Below are positions 55,651 through 64,000 of a stretch of DNA of 64,000 bases, in pieces. The stretch covers positions 124,001 through 188,000 of the forward strand of contig NZ_FOBX01000007.1 of the NCBI RefSeq assembly GCF_900109945.1, given 5' to 3'. This DNA is from Bradyrhizobium sp. OK095 (GTDB taxonomy: Bacteria; Pseudomonadota; Alphaproteobacteria; Rhizobiales; Xanthobacteraceae). The notes under the pieces were generated by a model. The model was not told the origin of the DNA. It saw only the letters and a list, made by a program, of their open reading frames with translations, and ran no database searches. Position 1 is the first letter of the stretch; each line of letters opens with the position of its first letter. Made by a program: the position numbers and the translations under genes.

Positions 55651-56463
55651 CTACTCCGCCGGATTGGCCGGCGTCGAGACGTCGGTGCCCGAGGCCTTCG
55701 AGGCAGCCGCCTTCTTCTCCACCATCGACACCGCGATGATCGAGCCCTCGTAGAGCAAGAGCAGAGGAATCGCGAGCGAGCACTGGCTGATCACGTCGGG
55801 CGGCGTCAGGACGGCGGCGATGACGAAGGCGATAACGATGAAATAGCGCCGCTTCTCGCGCAGCATCTTTGAGGTGACGATGCCGATCCGCCCGAGCAGC
55901 GTCAGGATCACCGGCAGCTGGAAAGCGATGCCGAACGCGAAGATCAGCGACATCATCAGCGACAGATATTCGCCGACCTTCGGCAATAGCTCGATCTTTG
56001 CGGTCTCGTCTCCGCCGAGCTGCTGCATGCCGAGCGAGAAGCGCGCCAGCATCGGGAACACAACGAAATAGACCAGCGCCGCTCCGAGCACGAAGAAGAA
56101 CGGTGTCGCGACCAGATACGGCACGAAGGCGTTCTTCTCGTGCTTGTAGAGCCCGGGCGCCACGAACATGTAGAGCTGCCCCGCCACGATCGGGAACGAA
56201 ATGAAGGCCGCGCCAAACATCGCCAGCTTCAGCTGGGTCAGGAAATATTCCAGGAACGCCGTGTAAATCAGCTTGGCGTTTCCGGGATCGCCGACGGCCA
56301 AGACATATGGCCACACCAACACGTTGAATATCTGCTTGGCGAAGAAGAAGCAGAAGATGAAGGCAATACCGAACGCCAACAGCGCTTTGATCAGCCGCGA
56401 GCGCAGCTCGATCAGATGATCCATCAAGGGGGCTTTGCTGGCCTCGATATCGGCGTCGCTCAT
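55651..56463 (-). CDS. tatC: Sec-independent (Tat) translocase subunit TatC
   Basis: The 270-residue six-helix membrane protein binds twin-Arg signal peptides. It has HLIELRSRLIKALLAFGIAF at the start, FISFPIVAGQLYMFVAPGLY and the later FAFGIAFQLPVILTLL and VIAAVLTPPDVISQCSLAIPLLLLYE stretches. A short charged tail ends ANPAE. Its start overlaps tatB by 4 bp. Confidence 0.95.
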   Translation of the reverse strand: MSDADIEASKAPLMDHLIELRSRLIKALLAFGIAFIFCFFFAKQIFNVLVWPYVLAVGDPGNAKLIYTAFLEYFLTQLKLAMFGAAFISFPIVAGQLYMFVAPGLYKHEKNAFVPYLVATPFFFVLGAALVYFVVFPMLARFSLGMQQLGGDETAKIELLPKVGEYLSLMMSLIFAFGIAFQLPVILTLLGRIGIVTSKMLREKRRYFIVIAFVIAAVLTPPDVISQCSLAIPLLLLYEGSIIAVSMVEKKAAASKASGTDVSTPANPAE

Positions 56464-56978
56464 GACGCTTTGACGTCCTTGATCGCCTCGGATGGTGCGG
56501 TGTCTTGAATCGCAGTGTCCTGTGCGACCGGTGCCGGCTCGATCTCACGCGTGATGGCGAGCGGTTCGTTCACCGCCGCGTGCGCCTCGGCCTCCACAAA
56601 GGTCTCTGGCGTCGGCGCTTCGGGTGTCGTTGGGGTAGCCGGCGGTTCAACAGCGGTGGTGGCCGTCGTCTCGGCCGGCTTGTCCAGCGCATCGACGCGG
56701 AGCGCGTCGCTGACGTCCTTCTGGAGCGAGGTCATCAGACCACCGCCGGCAAAGCCGGACGCGGCTTCCTTGACCTCGTCAAAGCTCTTCTTAAGGTCGG
56801 CCATCTCGGCCTCGCGCATCGCTTCCTGGAACTGGCCCTGGAATTCGGCGGCCATCTTGCGGGCCTTGCCCATCCACTGCCCGACCATGCGCAGCACGCC
56901 CGGCAGCTCTTTCGGGCCGATAGCGACCAGGGCCACGACCCCGATCAGAATCAGTTCACTCCACCCGATGTCGAACAT
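56460..56978 (-). CDS. tatB: Tat translocase subunit TatB
   Basis: The 172-residue protein begins FDIGWSELILIGVVALVAIGPKELPG, the TatB membrane/amphipathic motif with Gly-Pro-Lys-Glu. A long acidic, Ala/Thr/Pro-rich cytoplasmic tail follows. It overlaps tatC by 4 bp and follows tatA by 88 bp. Confidence 0.93.
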   Translation of the reverse strand: MFDIGWSELILIGVVALVAIGPKELPGVLRMVGQWMGKARKMAAEFQGQFQEAMREAEMADLKKSFDEVKEAASGFAGGGLMTSLQKDVSDALRVDALDKPAETTATTAVEPPATPTTPEAPTPETFVEAEAHAAVNEPLAITREIEPAPVAQDTAIQDTAPSEAIKDVKAS

Positions 56979-57066
56979 GAGGTCTTCCGTTCACGCGAAG
57001 CCACGACCGGCCCAATCCCCCACGCGCAGGATCAGGGCCGCTATCCGCGTCTCGCGTGCTCCTGGC

Positions 57067-57303
57067 TCAGACGGCTTTGCTGCCGACGTCGGACCGCGCC
57101 GCGGTCGGCGCGGCATTGTGCTCGATCGACTTGGACGGCTCGGCGGGCTTGTCGGCGACCTTGTCGTCGTCCTGCATGCCCTTCTTGAACGCCTTGATGC
57201 CCTGCGCGACGTCGCCCATCAGATCCGAAATCTTGCCGCGGCCGAACAGCAGCAGGACGACTGCGATCACCAGGATCCAGTGCCAAATGCTAAGCGAACC
57301 CAT
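57067..57303 (-). CDS. tatA: Tat translocase subunit TatA
   Basis: The 78-residue protein begins GSLSIWHWILVIAVVLLLFGRGKISDLMGD, the TatA transmembrane and amphipathic helix with the FGRGK hinge. The Lys/Asp-rich tail is of usual length. ATG 57303 (start MGS) preferred over 57324. First gene of tatABC. Confidence 0.94.
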   Translation of the reverse strand: MGSLSIWHWILVIAVVLLLFGRGKISDLMGDVAQGIKAFKKGMQDDDKVADKPAEPSKSIEHNAAPTAARSDVGSKAV

Positions 57304-57469
57304 CCTGCAACCCTCCAAACACACATGGCCGGGGACCCGGCCGATCTTCCCGGAAACCTAGGCGCGGCAGGCCTCAAAAACAAGGACCAAGGCAGCGCCA
57401 ATTCGCTGTTGGCGCTACGTAATCTTGCCTAGTGTTAACTGGTCGCAGGGGCCGGTAAAACGCAGGACG

Positions 57470-58231
57470 TCAGTCCTCGCTGCCGCCCTCGCCGCCCTCA
57501 TTGCCGCCTTCCGGCGTCTCTTCGGGCGTCTCGGGCTCGACCGCAGGCGCCAGCGCCAGATCGAGGTCCTCGCCGGGTTCCAGCGGATCCTCGTCCTCAC
57601 GCAGCTGCGGGTCATCGGACGGCGTCGGCACGCTGAATCCGGTCGGCAGACGCGAATCCAGGAGACCCGTGCCCTTCAGCTCCTCCAGGCCCGGCAGATC
57701 GCCGAGCTGTTCCAGGGTGAACTGCGACAGGAAGTCCTCGGTGGTTCCGAAGGTCAGCGGCCGGCCCGGCGTCTTGCGGCGGCCGCGCGGCTTGATCCAG
57801 CCGGTCTCCAAGAGCACGTCGAGCGTGCCCTTCGAGGTGATAACGCCGCGGATTTCCTCGATCTCCGCGCGCGTCACCGGCTGGTGATAGGCGATGATCG
57901 CCAGCACCTCGATCGCAGCACGTGACAGACGGCGGGTCTCGGTGCTCTCGCGCGTCATCAGCCAGGCGAGATCGCCGGCGGTGCGGAAGGTCCACTTGTT
58001 GGCGACCCGCACGAGATTCACACCACGCAACGAATAATCGGCCTGCAGCTGCTCGAGCGCGGCCTTGACGTCGACGCCATCAGGCATGCGCTTGGCGAGC
58101 GTCGCGGTATCCAGCGGTTCATTCGAAGCAAACAGCAGCGCTTCCAGCAGCCGCAATTCTTCGGGACGTGCCTGGGACTCGTTCTCCATCGGCTCGGCCT
58201 CTTCTACCCGCACTTCAGCCAGGCTTGCCAT
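57470..58231 (-). CDS. scpB: Segregation and condensation protein B
   Basis: ScpB binds ScpA and, with Smc, condenses chromosomes. The 253-residue protein has two winged-helix domains with RLLEALLFASNEPLDTATLAKRM and RRLSRAAIEVLAIIAYHQPVTRAEIEEIRG-like sequence, plus GLEELKGTGLLDSRLP. A 60-residue acidic Pro/Glu-rich tail is longer than usual. ATG 58231 has AAGGAGA just upstream; the earlier ATG 58252 is less likely. Confidence 0.92.
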   Translation of the reverse strand: MASLAEVRVEEAEPMENESQARPEELRLLEALLFASNEPLDTATLAKRMPDGVDVKAALEQLQADYSLRGVNLVRVANKWTFRTAGDLAWLMTRESTETRRLSRAAIEVLAIIAYHQPVTRAEIEEIRGVITSKGTLDVLLETGWIKPRGRRKTPGRPLTFGTTEDFLSQFTLEQLGDLPGLEELKGTGLLDSRLPTGFSVPTPSDDPQLREDEDPLEPGEDLDLALAPAVEPETPEETPEGGNEGGEGGSED

Positions 58232-58252
58232 GGCAGATTCTCCTTGTTGCAC

Positions 58253-59092
58253 TTAAGCGACCGGCGCATCGGGCGCAGGAGCTGCGTCCATGACCGGCTT
58301 GGAACGCCCCTTCCGGAAATAGATGGGCGCAAACGCTTCTTTCTGGTTCAGCTCGAGCTGACCTTCACGCACCAGTTCGAGCGCAGCAGCGAAGCTCGAG
58401 GCAAGCACCGTCGCGCGCTGCGTCGGATCGGCGACGTGCCGGAGCAGATAGTCGTCGAGAACGCCCCAGTCGTCCTGTTCGCTGATGCTGCCGACCAGCC
58501 GCTCAAGTGTGGCGCGCGCCTCGGCGAGCGACCACACCGTGCGCTTGGCCAGATGCACGCTCGCCAGCACGCGCGACTGGCGCTGCGAGGCATAGGCGGT
58601 GAGCAAATCGTACAGCGTCGCGGTGTATTTCGGATGCCTGATCTCGGCGATCTGCTCCGGCTCGCCGCGCGGAAAAATGTCGCGCAGCAATTGCTGCCGG
58701 TTCATCAGCCGGTTGGCGGCTTCGCGAATGGCCTCCAGCCGGCGCAGCCGGTTGGCGAGCGCGGTCGCCATTTCTTCGGCGCTCGGACCTTCCGCGCTCG
58801 GCGGCTCCGGCAGCAGCAGGCGCGACTTCAGGAAGGCGAGCCACGCCGCCATGACGAGGTAGTCGGCGGCAAGCTCCAGCCGGATCTTTCGCGCGGCTTC
58901 GATGAAGTGGAGATATTGGTCCGCCAGCGCCAGGATCGAGATCTTGGCGAGATCGACCTTCTGGTTGCGAGCAAGCGCGAGCAGCAGGTCGAGCGGGCCC
59001 TCATAGCCCTCGACGTCCACCACCAACGCCGGTTCATCCTCGGCGAGCTCTGCGGGCCGCCCGGTTTCGAACGATAGGATTTCTGCGGTCAT
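58253..59092 (-). CDS. scpA: Segregation and condensation protein A
   Basis: The 279-residue kleisin links Smc heads. It has VEGYEGPLDLLLALARNQKVDLAKISI (Smc-binding N-terminus), YLVMAAWLAFLKSRLLLP, and the C-terminal winged helix RATVLASSFAAALELVREGQ with KEAFAPIYF. Length is a little longer than Firmicute ScpA. Its start overlaps nagZ by 4 bp and it ends 21 bp before scpB. Confidence 0.93.
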   Translation of the reverse strand: MTAEILSFETGRPAELAEDEPALVVDVEGYEGPLDLLLALARNQKVDLAKISILALADQYLHFIEAARKIRLELAADYLVMAAWLAFLKSRLLLPEPPSAEGPSAEEMATALANRLRRLEAIREAANRLMNRQQLLRDIFPRGEPEQIAEIRHPKYTATLYDLLTAYASQRQSRVLASVHLAKRTVWSLAEARATLERLVGSISEQDDWGVLDDYLLRHVADPTQRATVLASSFAAALELVREGQLELNQKEAFAPIYFRKGRSKPVMDAAPAPDAPVA

Positions 59093-60117
59093 GCGGATGC
59101 CGTGTTTGCCCGTGCGATCAATGCGTCCAGCTCAGTGCGTGCGGCCGCCCGGTCGAACGACTGCGGCGCCTTGCGTGCGGCGAGCGCGGCTCTCGCGCGC
59201 TCCAGCGCTCTGCCCGACAATTCAGGCGTCTGAGCGGCGACCTCTCGCATTTCCTCGATGTTGCCGTTGCAATGCAGGGCCATGTCGCAACCGGCCGCGA
59301 AGATGGCGCGGGACCGTTCGGCGATATTCCCCGACAGCGCGTTCATCGACACGTCATCACTCATTAACAAACCTTGGAACCCGATCACGCCGCGAATCAC
59401 CTGAGCAATCATTGTCGCAGATGTCGTCGCCGGATGGGCGGGGTCGACCGCGCTAAACACAACATGTGCAGTCATGGCCATCGGCAGATCGGCCAGCGGC
59501 TTGAACGCAGCAAAGTCGGTTCGTTCGAGTTCGTCTCTGGGCGTATCGACGGTCGGCAGCTTGAAATGGGTGTCGACAGTGGCGCGACCATGGCCGGGAA
59601 TGTGCTTGAGGACCGGTAGCACACCGCCCTGTTCCAGCCCCTCGGTGACCGCGCGAGCGATCGCTGCGACCTTGCCCGGTGAGGTGCCGTAGGCCCGGTT
59701 CCCGATGACGGCATTGGCGCCCGCCACCGGCACGTCAGCCAGCGGCAAGCAATCCACGGTAATGCCGAGATCGGTGAGATCGGCCGCGATCAACCGGGCG
59801 CTGAGGCGCGCTGCGGTGAGCCCGAGCGCCGAATCAGTGTCGTACAAGGTCGAGAACACGGCGCCCGGCGGATAGGCCGGCCAATGCGGCGGGCCCAGCC
59901 GCTGCACTCGTCCCCCCTCCTGGTCGATCAGGACGGGCGCATCGGGGCCCTCTGCAGCCGCCCGCAATTCCGCAACCAATGCAGCAACTTGAGCCGGGGT
60001 CGCGACATTGCGCTTGAACAGGATGAAGCCCCATGGGCGCTCACCGCGGATAAACTCCCGCTCGGCGGCGGTCAGTTCCGTTCCGGAAACGCCTGTTATG
60101 AAGGCCCGCGTGCTCAT
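59089..60117 (-). CDS. nagZ: Beta-N-acetylhexosaminidase (GH3)
   Basis: NagZ removes N-acetylglucosamine from muropeptides in peptidoglycan recycling. The 342-residue GH3 enzyme has DQEGGRVQRL, the KHIPGHGRATVDTH loop (His/Asp acid-base dyad) and nucleophile Asp in SDDVSM. No signal peptide, as expected for the cytoplasmic enzyme. It overlaps scpA by 4 bp and follows the SPOR gene by about 50 bp. Confidence 0.93.
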   Translation of the reverse strand: MSTRAFITGVSGTELTAAEREFIRGERPWGFILFKRNVATPAQVAALVAELRAAAEGPDAPVLIDQEGGRVQRLGPPHWPAYPPGAVFSTLYDTDSALGLTAARLSARLIAADLTDLGITVDCLPLADVPVAGANAVIGNRAYGTSPGKVAAIARAVTEGLEQGGVLPVLKHIPGHGRATVDTHFKLPTVDTPRDELERTDFAAFKPLADLPMAMTAHVVFSAVDPAHPATTSATMIAQVIRGVIGFQGLLMSDDVSMNALSGNIAERSRAIFAAGCDMALHCNGNIEEMREVAAQTPELSGRALERARAALAARKAPQSFDRAAARTELDALIARANTASA

Positions 60118-60169
60118 AACGGCCGATTAACCCTGCCCCGTCAGGGGGTCAAGGAATCGGCGGATAATA

Positions 60170-61696
60170 CTACGGGATAAAGCACTGCCCGCCGGCGGCC
60201 ATCAGCTCCTTACAGAACTGCGAGGCCTCCTGGCGCGTCCTGTAGGGGCCGACCAACGCACGGTACTTGACCTTGCCATCGGACAATTCGGTCCGCCTGA
60301 TCACCGCCGAGCGTGAGCCCAGAACCGATTGATATTTGCCCTGCGTCACGCGGTACGATTCCCTGGCTGCGGCTTCGGTATCCTGAGACGAAACCGACAC
60401 CATGACGCCTTGGGTCTCGGGAGCAGCGCTTGGCGCGATCTGGGTGGGATTGGTGGCAGCCATCCGCTGCGGCGGCTCCGCGGGCGATGCCTGCGGCGCC
60501 AGCGAGAGCGGCTGGTTGGCGCTGGCATTGGCCGAGGTCGGCGGCGTACGCGGCGCTGCGACCGGCTTCGGCGGAGCTGCCGGCTTGGCAGCCGATTGCG
60601 GCGTGGCGCTATCGGTCTGATCGCCCTTCACGGCGACAGTCCGGACCGGGCGCGGCGTGGTGGCCGGCATCGTGCCGTTGCTCGGGATCGGACCTGCGCT
60701 TGACGGCGGCAAATTGGACGGCGACACGCTCGCCACCGGCGGCGGGTTCGCATTCTGGTTCAGCGCCGGGAACACGACGCGGGGACCGCTCGCCCTGGCG
60801 TTGACGTCGACAGGCGCTTCCTCGCGCGGCACGATCTTCTCGGTGCCGTCGCCGGTGACCATGCGATCCGGCACCTTGGCCGAGGAATCCGTCGGCGCCG
60901 GCACGATCTTGGTCGGGGTATTGTCGGCCTTGATAATCGGCGGCTCGCCGCTGCGGGGCGAGCCCACATAGGTCTTGTAGGCGAAGGCAGCCCCCGTCCC
61001 GACCACCGCAAGCGCCAGGATCGCCGCGACCGTCATCATGCCGCCGCGCGACTTGTTCGGCTGGTCGAGATCGGCTTCGGGATAGTCGCTCTGGAACGCG
61101 TAAGGGTCATCAGGATAGGCGGGATCGCGCTGATAGTCCTGCTCGCCTGCCTCCAGCCGCCCATAGAGCGCATCGTCGTAGCGCTCCGGATCGGGCTGCG
61201 CATACGGCTCCTGATAGGCCTGGTCCTGATACGCCTGATCGGGCTGCTGATAAGCCTGATCCTGGTAGGCTTGAGCCTGGTAGGCGTGGTCCTGATAGGC
61301 CTGAGGCTGATGGAAATCGGGCTCGGGCGCGGTCGGCTGGGCGGAATAGCGATGCAATGGGTGAACCGGGTTGACTGAGACGGGATAGTCGGGCTCCGGC
61401 GCGGGGGCCGGCTGCGGCTGCACGTTGGCGCGCCGCATCCACGAGGGCGGACCGGGCGGAGGCGGCGAGGCATAGTCCTGCGGATCATCGTCCTGCGGAT
61501 AGTCGTGATCCTGATAGCTCTCGGCGGGCGCTGCCGGCGGCTGCGCGCTCGGCTGTCCCTGCGCTGCGAATGGATCGGTCTGCCCGATCAGGCGGGCGAG
61601 TTCGGCCAAGGGATCGCCTTCCGCTTTCCCATGCTGGTCGACACCGCGACCATAGTCATCGGAGGGAAGCGGTCTGTCGTAATATCGATCGGCCAT
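60170..61696 (-). CDS. SPOR-domain membrane protein with Tyr/Gln repeats
   Basis: The 508-residue protein is cytoplasmic at first (about 210 residues), rich in Asp, Gln, Tyr and Pro. It has tandem A-Y-Q-D-Q-A-Y-Q type repeats near residues 125-160, then one membrane helix (MMTVAAILALAVVGTGAAFAYKTYVG). A long Pro/Ala/Ser periplasmic linker follows, with a SPOR domain at the end (VMVSVSSQDTEAAARESYR ... YRALVGPYRTRQEASQFCKELMAAGGQCFIP). SPOR domains bind denuded glycan at the septum. ATG 61696 chosen as family start. Confidence 0.85.
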   Translation of the reverse strand: MADRYYDRPLPSDDYGRGVDQHGKAEGDPLAELARLIGQTDPFAAQGQPSAQPPAAPAESYQDHDYPQDDDPQDYASPPPPGPPSWMRRANVQPQPAPAPEPDYPVSVNPVHPLHRYSAQPTAPEPDFHQPQAYQDHAYQAQAYQDQAYQQPDQAYQDQAYQEPYAQPDPERYDDALYGRLEAGEQDYQRDPAYPDDPYAFQSDYPEADLDQPNKSRGGMMTVAAILALAVVGTGAAFAYKTYVGSPRSGEPPIIKADNTPTKIVPAPTDSSAKVPDRMVTGDGTEKIVPREEAPVDVNARASGPRVVFPALNQNANPPPVASVSPSNLPPSSAGPIPSNGTMPATTPRPVRTVAVKGDQTDSATPQSAAKPAAPPKPVAAPRTPPTSANASANQPLSLAPQASPAEPPQRMAATNPTQIAPSAAPETQGVMVSVSSQDTEAAARESYRVTQGKYQSVLGSRSAVIRRTELSDGKVKYRALVGPYRTRQEASQFCKELMAAGGQCFIP

Positions 61697-61837
61697 CGTG
61701 ATGATGCGTCCCTTCGGGAAAACCGCGCGCCCCTCGACCAAGGCGCGGCTTTCGACCCACAAGGCTGTCAACCAAGTCTAAGCGATCCGGCTTCTGCCGG
61801 TTACCCCCAAAATTCCCCTTAAGTAGTTCGCCCCAAA

Positions 61838-63628
61838 CTACCGCATCTCGTCCGGGGCATGGACGCCGAGGATGGCGAGGCCCGATGCCAGGACAGAGAC
61901 GACGCCCTGGACCATGGCCAGTCGCGCCTTCGTTAGATCTGCATCATTATTGATAATGAAGCGTAAATAGGGCATATCGCGCCCCTTCGTCCAAAGTGCA
62001 TGAAATTCGCTCGCTAAGTCATAGAGATAGAAGGCAATTCGGTGCGGTTCATGGGCACTGGCGGCCGCTTCCAGCATGCGCGGAAAAATTGCGAGGCGCT
62101 TGAGAAGATCAAGCTCCACCGGGTCCGACAGCCGCTCCACCGCCGACTCACTGAGCCATGCGATGCGCTTGCCGGCATCCTCGGGGAGCTCCGGGAACAC
62201 CTCCGCCCGCGCGTTACGAAAGATCGAGTGGCCGCGGGCGTGGCCGTACTGGACGTAAAACACCGGATTGTCGCGCGACTGCTCCATGACCTTGGCGAGG
62301 TCGAAGTCGAGCACCGCATCGTTCTTGCGGTAGAGCATCATGAAGCGGACAGCGTCCTGGCCGACTTCATCCACCACCTCACGCAAGGTGACGAAGTCCC
62401 CGCTCCGCTTCGACATTTTCACCGGCTCGCCGTTGCGCAGCAACTTCACGAGCTGGACGATCTTGACGTCGAGCGCACCCTTGCCTGACGTGGTGGCCTT
62501 CACGGCCGCCTGCATGCGCTTGATGTAGCCGCCATGATCGGCGCCCCAGACGTCGATCATCTCCGCAAAACCACGGTCGAACTTGTTCTTGTGGTAGGCG
62601 ATGTCGGAGGCGAAGTAGGTGTAGGAATTGTCCGACTTGATCAGCGGACGATCGACATCGTCGCCGTAAGCGGTCGCCTTGAACAGCAGCTGCTCGCGGT
62701 CTTCCCAATCCTCGACCGGTGCGCCCTTCGGCGGCGGCAGGCGGCCTTGGTAGATGTCGCCCTTGGCCTGCAGGAAATCGATGGTCTCGGCAACCTTGTT
62801 GTTGCCGCTCTCGATCAGCGAGCGCTCGGAGAAAAACACGTCGTGGCGGATGTTGAGGGCGGCGAGATCACCCTTGATCTCGTCCATCATCATCGCGATC
62901 GCCTTGGCGCGCACCGTCGGCAGCCACGCAGGCTCGCTCATCGCGAGCAGCTTGTCGCCGTGCTCTTTCGCAAGTGCTGCACCGACCGGCTTGAGATAGT
63001 CGCCGGGATAGAGCCCTTCCGGGATCGCGCCGATGTCCTCGCCGAGTGCCTCGCGATACCTGAGGAAGGCAGAACGCGCGAGTACGTCGACCTGCGCGCC
63101 GGCATCGTTGATGTAGTATTCGCGGGTGACGTCGTGGCCGCCGAACTCAAGCAGGCTCGCCAGCGCGTCGCCGAACACGGCGCCGCGGCAATGGCCAACA
63201 TGCATCGGCCCGGTCGGATTGGCCGAGACGTATTCGACATTGACCTTGGAGCCGCCGCGGACGCGGCCGTAATCGGCCCCCTCGCGCAGCACTGTCCGCA
63301 GCGCCTCGGCCCAGGCGGCCGGCTGCAGCGTCAAATTGATGAAGCCGGGTCCGGCGATATCGACCTTGGTGATCAGCGCGTCAGCCCGCAGCCGCTCGGC
63401 GATCTGCTCGGCGAGATCGCGCGGCTTCGCCTTTGCCTCTTTCGCAAGCACCATGGCGGCGTTGGTCGCCATGTCGCCATGGGAGGGATCGCGCGGCGGC
63501 TCGACCACCACGCGGGAGAAATCGATGCCCTCGGGCCAGTTGGCGTCCGCCGCGAGCGCGCGGCAGACGGCGTGCACGCGTGCGAGCACGTCGGCGAACA
63601 AATGCGGTGCTGAGGATGTGTCGGGCAT
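61838..63628 (-). CDS. argS: Arginyl-tRNA synthetase
   Basis: The 596-residue class I enzyme charges tRNA-Arg. It has an N-terminal Add-1 domain, the HIGH-like PMHVGHCRGAVFGDALA, the KMSKS-like KMSKRSGDFVTL and the DALR C-terminal region (YLYDLASEFHALWTKG). Length is normal. It follows the dGTPase-like gene by about 10 bp. Confidence 0.96.
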   Translation of the reverse strand: MPDTSSAPHLFADVLARVHAVCRALAADANWPEGIDFSRVVVEPPRDPSHGDMATNAAMVLAKEAKAKPRDLAEQIAERLRADALITKVDIAGPGFINLTLQPAAWAEALRTVLREGADYGRVRGGSKVNVEYVSANPTGPMHVGHCRGAVFGDALASLLEFGGHDVTREYYINDAGAQVDVLARSAFLRYREALGEDIGAIPEGLYPGDYLKPVGAALAKEHGDKLLAMSEPAWLPTVRAKAIAMMMDEIKGDLAALNIRHDVFFSERSLIESGNNKVAETIDFLQAKGDIYQGRLPPPKGAPVEDWEDREQLLFKATAYGDDVDRPLIKSDNSYTYFASDIAYHKNKFDRGFAEMIDVWGADHGGYIKRMQAAVKATTSGKGALDVKIVQLVKLLRNGEPVKMSKRSGDFVTLREVVDEVGQDAVRFMMLYRKNDAVLDFDLAKVMEQSRDNPVFYVQYGHARGHSIFRNARAEVFPELPEDAGKRIAWLSESAVERLSDPVELDLLKRLAIFPRMLEAAASAHEPHRIAFYLYDLASEFHALWTKGRDMPYLRFIINNDADLTKARLAMVQGVVSVLASGLAILGVHAPDEMR

Positions 63629-63637
63629 GGTCGCCGC

Positions 63638-64000
63638 CTAACGCAAATCCGGGGTCGAGTCAAAGAGCCGCTGGTGCTCGGTCAGGGCGAAACGGTCGGT
63701 CATTCCGGCAATGAAATTGCCGATCCGCCGGGCCCGGTCGCCCTCATGATCCGCCTCCGCCCCCAGCAGCCATTCCGGCGGCAGCTGGTCCGGCGATTTC
63801 AGGTATTTTGCAAACAAGTCGAACAGGATCTGCTCCGCCTCCCCCATCACCCGCATCACCCGCTTGTGGCGGTACATGTGCTGGTAGAGGAAGCGCTTGA
63901 TGGCGGCCTCCTCCTCGGCGACTTCAGGCGGGAACGCGATCAGCGCCCGGCTCTGCTGGCGGACGTCCTGGGCCGATTGCGGTTTCACGGCGGCGAGGTT
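63638..64000 (-). CDS. dgt: dGTPase-like protein (N-terminal part cut by window)
   Basis: The frame is open from the window edge to a stop at 63638-63640; about 120 C-terminal residues are present. They match the end of the alphaproteobacterial deoxyguanosinetriphosphate triphosphohydrolase-like protein: KPQSAQDVRQQSRALIAFPP, the helix KRFLYQHMYRHKRVMR, PPEWLLG, and RRIGNFIAGMTDRFALTEHQRLF. The HD metal-binding motif lies in the missing part. Confidence 0.85.
   Translation of the reverse strand, partial: NLAAVKPQSAQDVRQQSRALIAFPPEVAEEEAAIKRFLYQHMYRHKRVMRVMGEAEQILFDLFAKYLKSPDQLPPEWLLGAEADHEGDRARRIGNFIAGMTDRFALTEHQRLFDSTPDLR

Noticed and set aside
54248..55753. 501-residue frame antisense to serS
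   Set aside because: Arg/His/Leu-rich artefact opposite serS motifs.
62534..63613. 359-residue frame antisense to argS
   Set aside because: Composition and overlap show it is a shadow.

Overview
The window is high-GC, gene-dense chromosomal DNA of an alphaproteobacterium, most likely a Bradyrhizobium or close Nitrobacteraceae relative. This rests on gene content and order (dgt-argS-SPOR-nagZ-scpAB-tatABC-serS-surE-pcm-nlpD and yajC-secD-secF), several Omp25/RopB-type porins, GTTCN7GTTC SOS boxes of the alphaproteobacterial type, and short interspersed palindromes of the kind common in Bradyrhizobium. I saw no tRNA, rRNA, CRISPR array, prophage or intact insertion sequence.

Left part (1-15 kb). 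A minus-strand housekeeping string (coaD, two cyclophilins, queA and, further on, tgt) encloses a plus-strand insert: a patatin-like lipoprotein, a TetR regulator, a secreted PepSY protein, and asd behind a Thr-rich leader ORF with a terminator hairpin. A vapBC pair lies next to queA. Two near-identical palindromes, one before the patatin gene and one over the PepSY promoter, look like operators of the TetR protein. kup and gyrA follow, convergent.

Middle (15-37 kb). ssb and uvrA each carry an SOS box but are separated by two Omp25-like porin genes. Next come a DUF433/DUF5615 toxin-antitoxin-like pair, a HAD hydrolase, and an SRPBCC plus beta-propeller pair. A decayed ATPase gene and an isolated multi-module DUF1217 (flagellar-associated) gene follow, then an acyl-CoA ligase with a DUF296 protein. 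Small secreted or membrane proteins, two YjdJ-like acetyltransferases, a TPR protein and a lytic transglycosylase complete this part.

Right part (36.6-64 kb). trmFO is followed by a kinase-like protein fused to an AMP-ligase C-terminal domain, a CAP-domain protein, an aminotransferase and threonine deaminase. The minus-strand yajC-secD-secF cluster continues into Mth938-like and phytoene-synthase-like genes that resemble mitochondrial complex I assembly factors NDUFAF3 and NDUFAF6. The nlpD-pcm-surE-serS-tatCBA-scpBA-nagZ-SPOR-argS-dgt string is interrupted by a response regulator, a Cys-rich secreted protein, a porin and a small hypothetical gene.

The strongest candidate for something not described before is the putative Thr-codon attenuator before asd (about 4516-4728). 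Next come the TetR operator pair, the kinase/AMP-ligase fusion, and the complex I assembly-factor pair in the sec cluster. All calls are by eye from sequence and family knowledge; no search was run.
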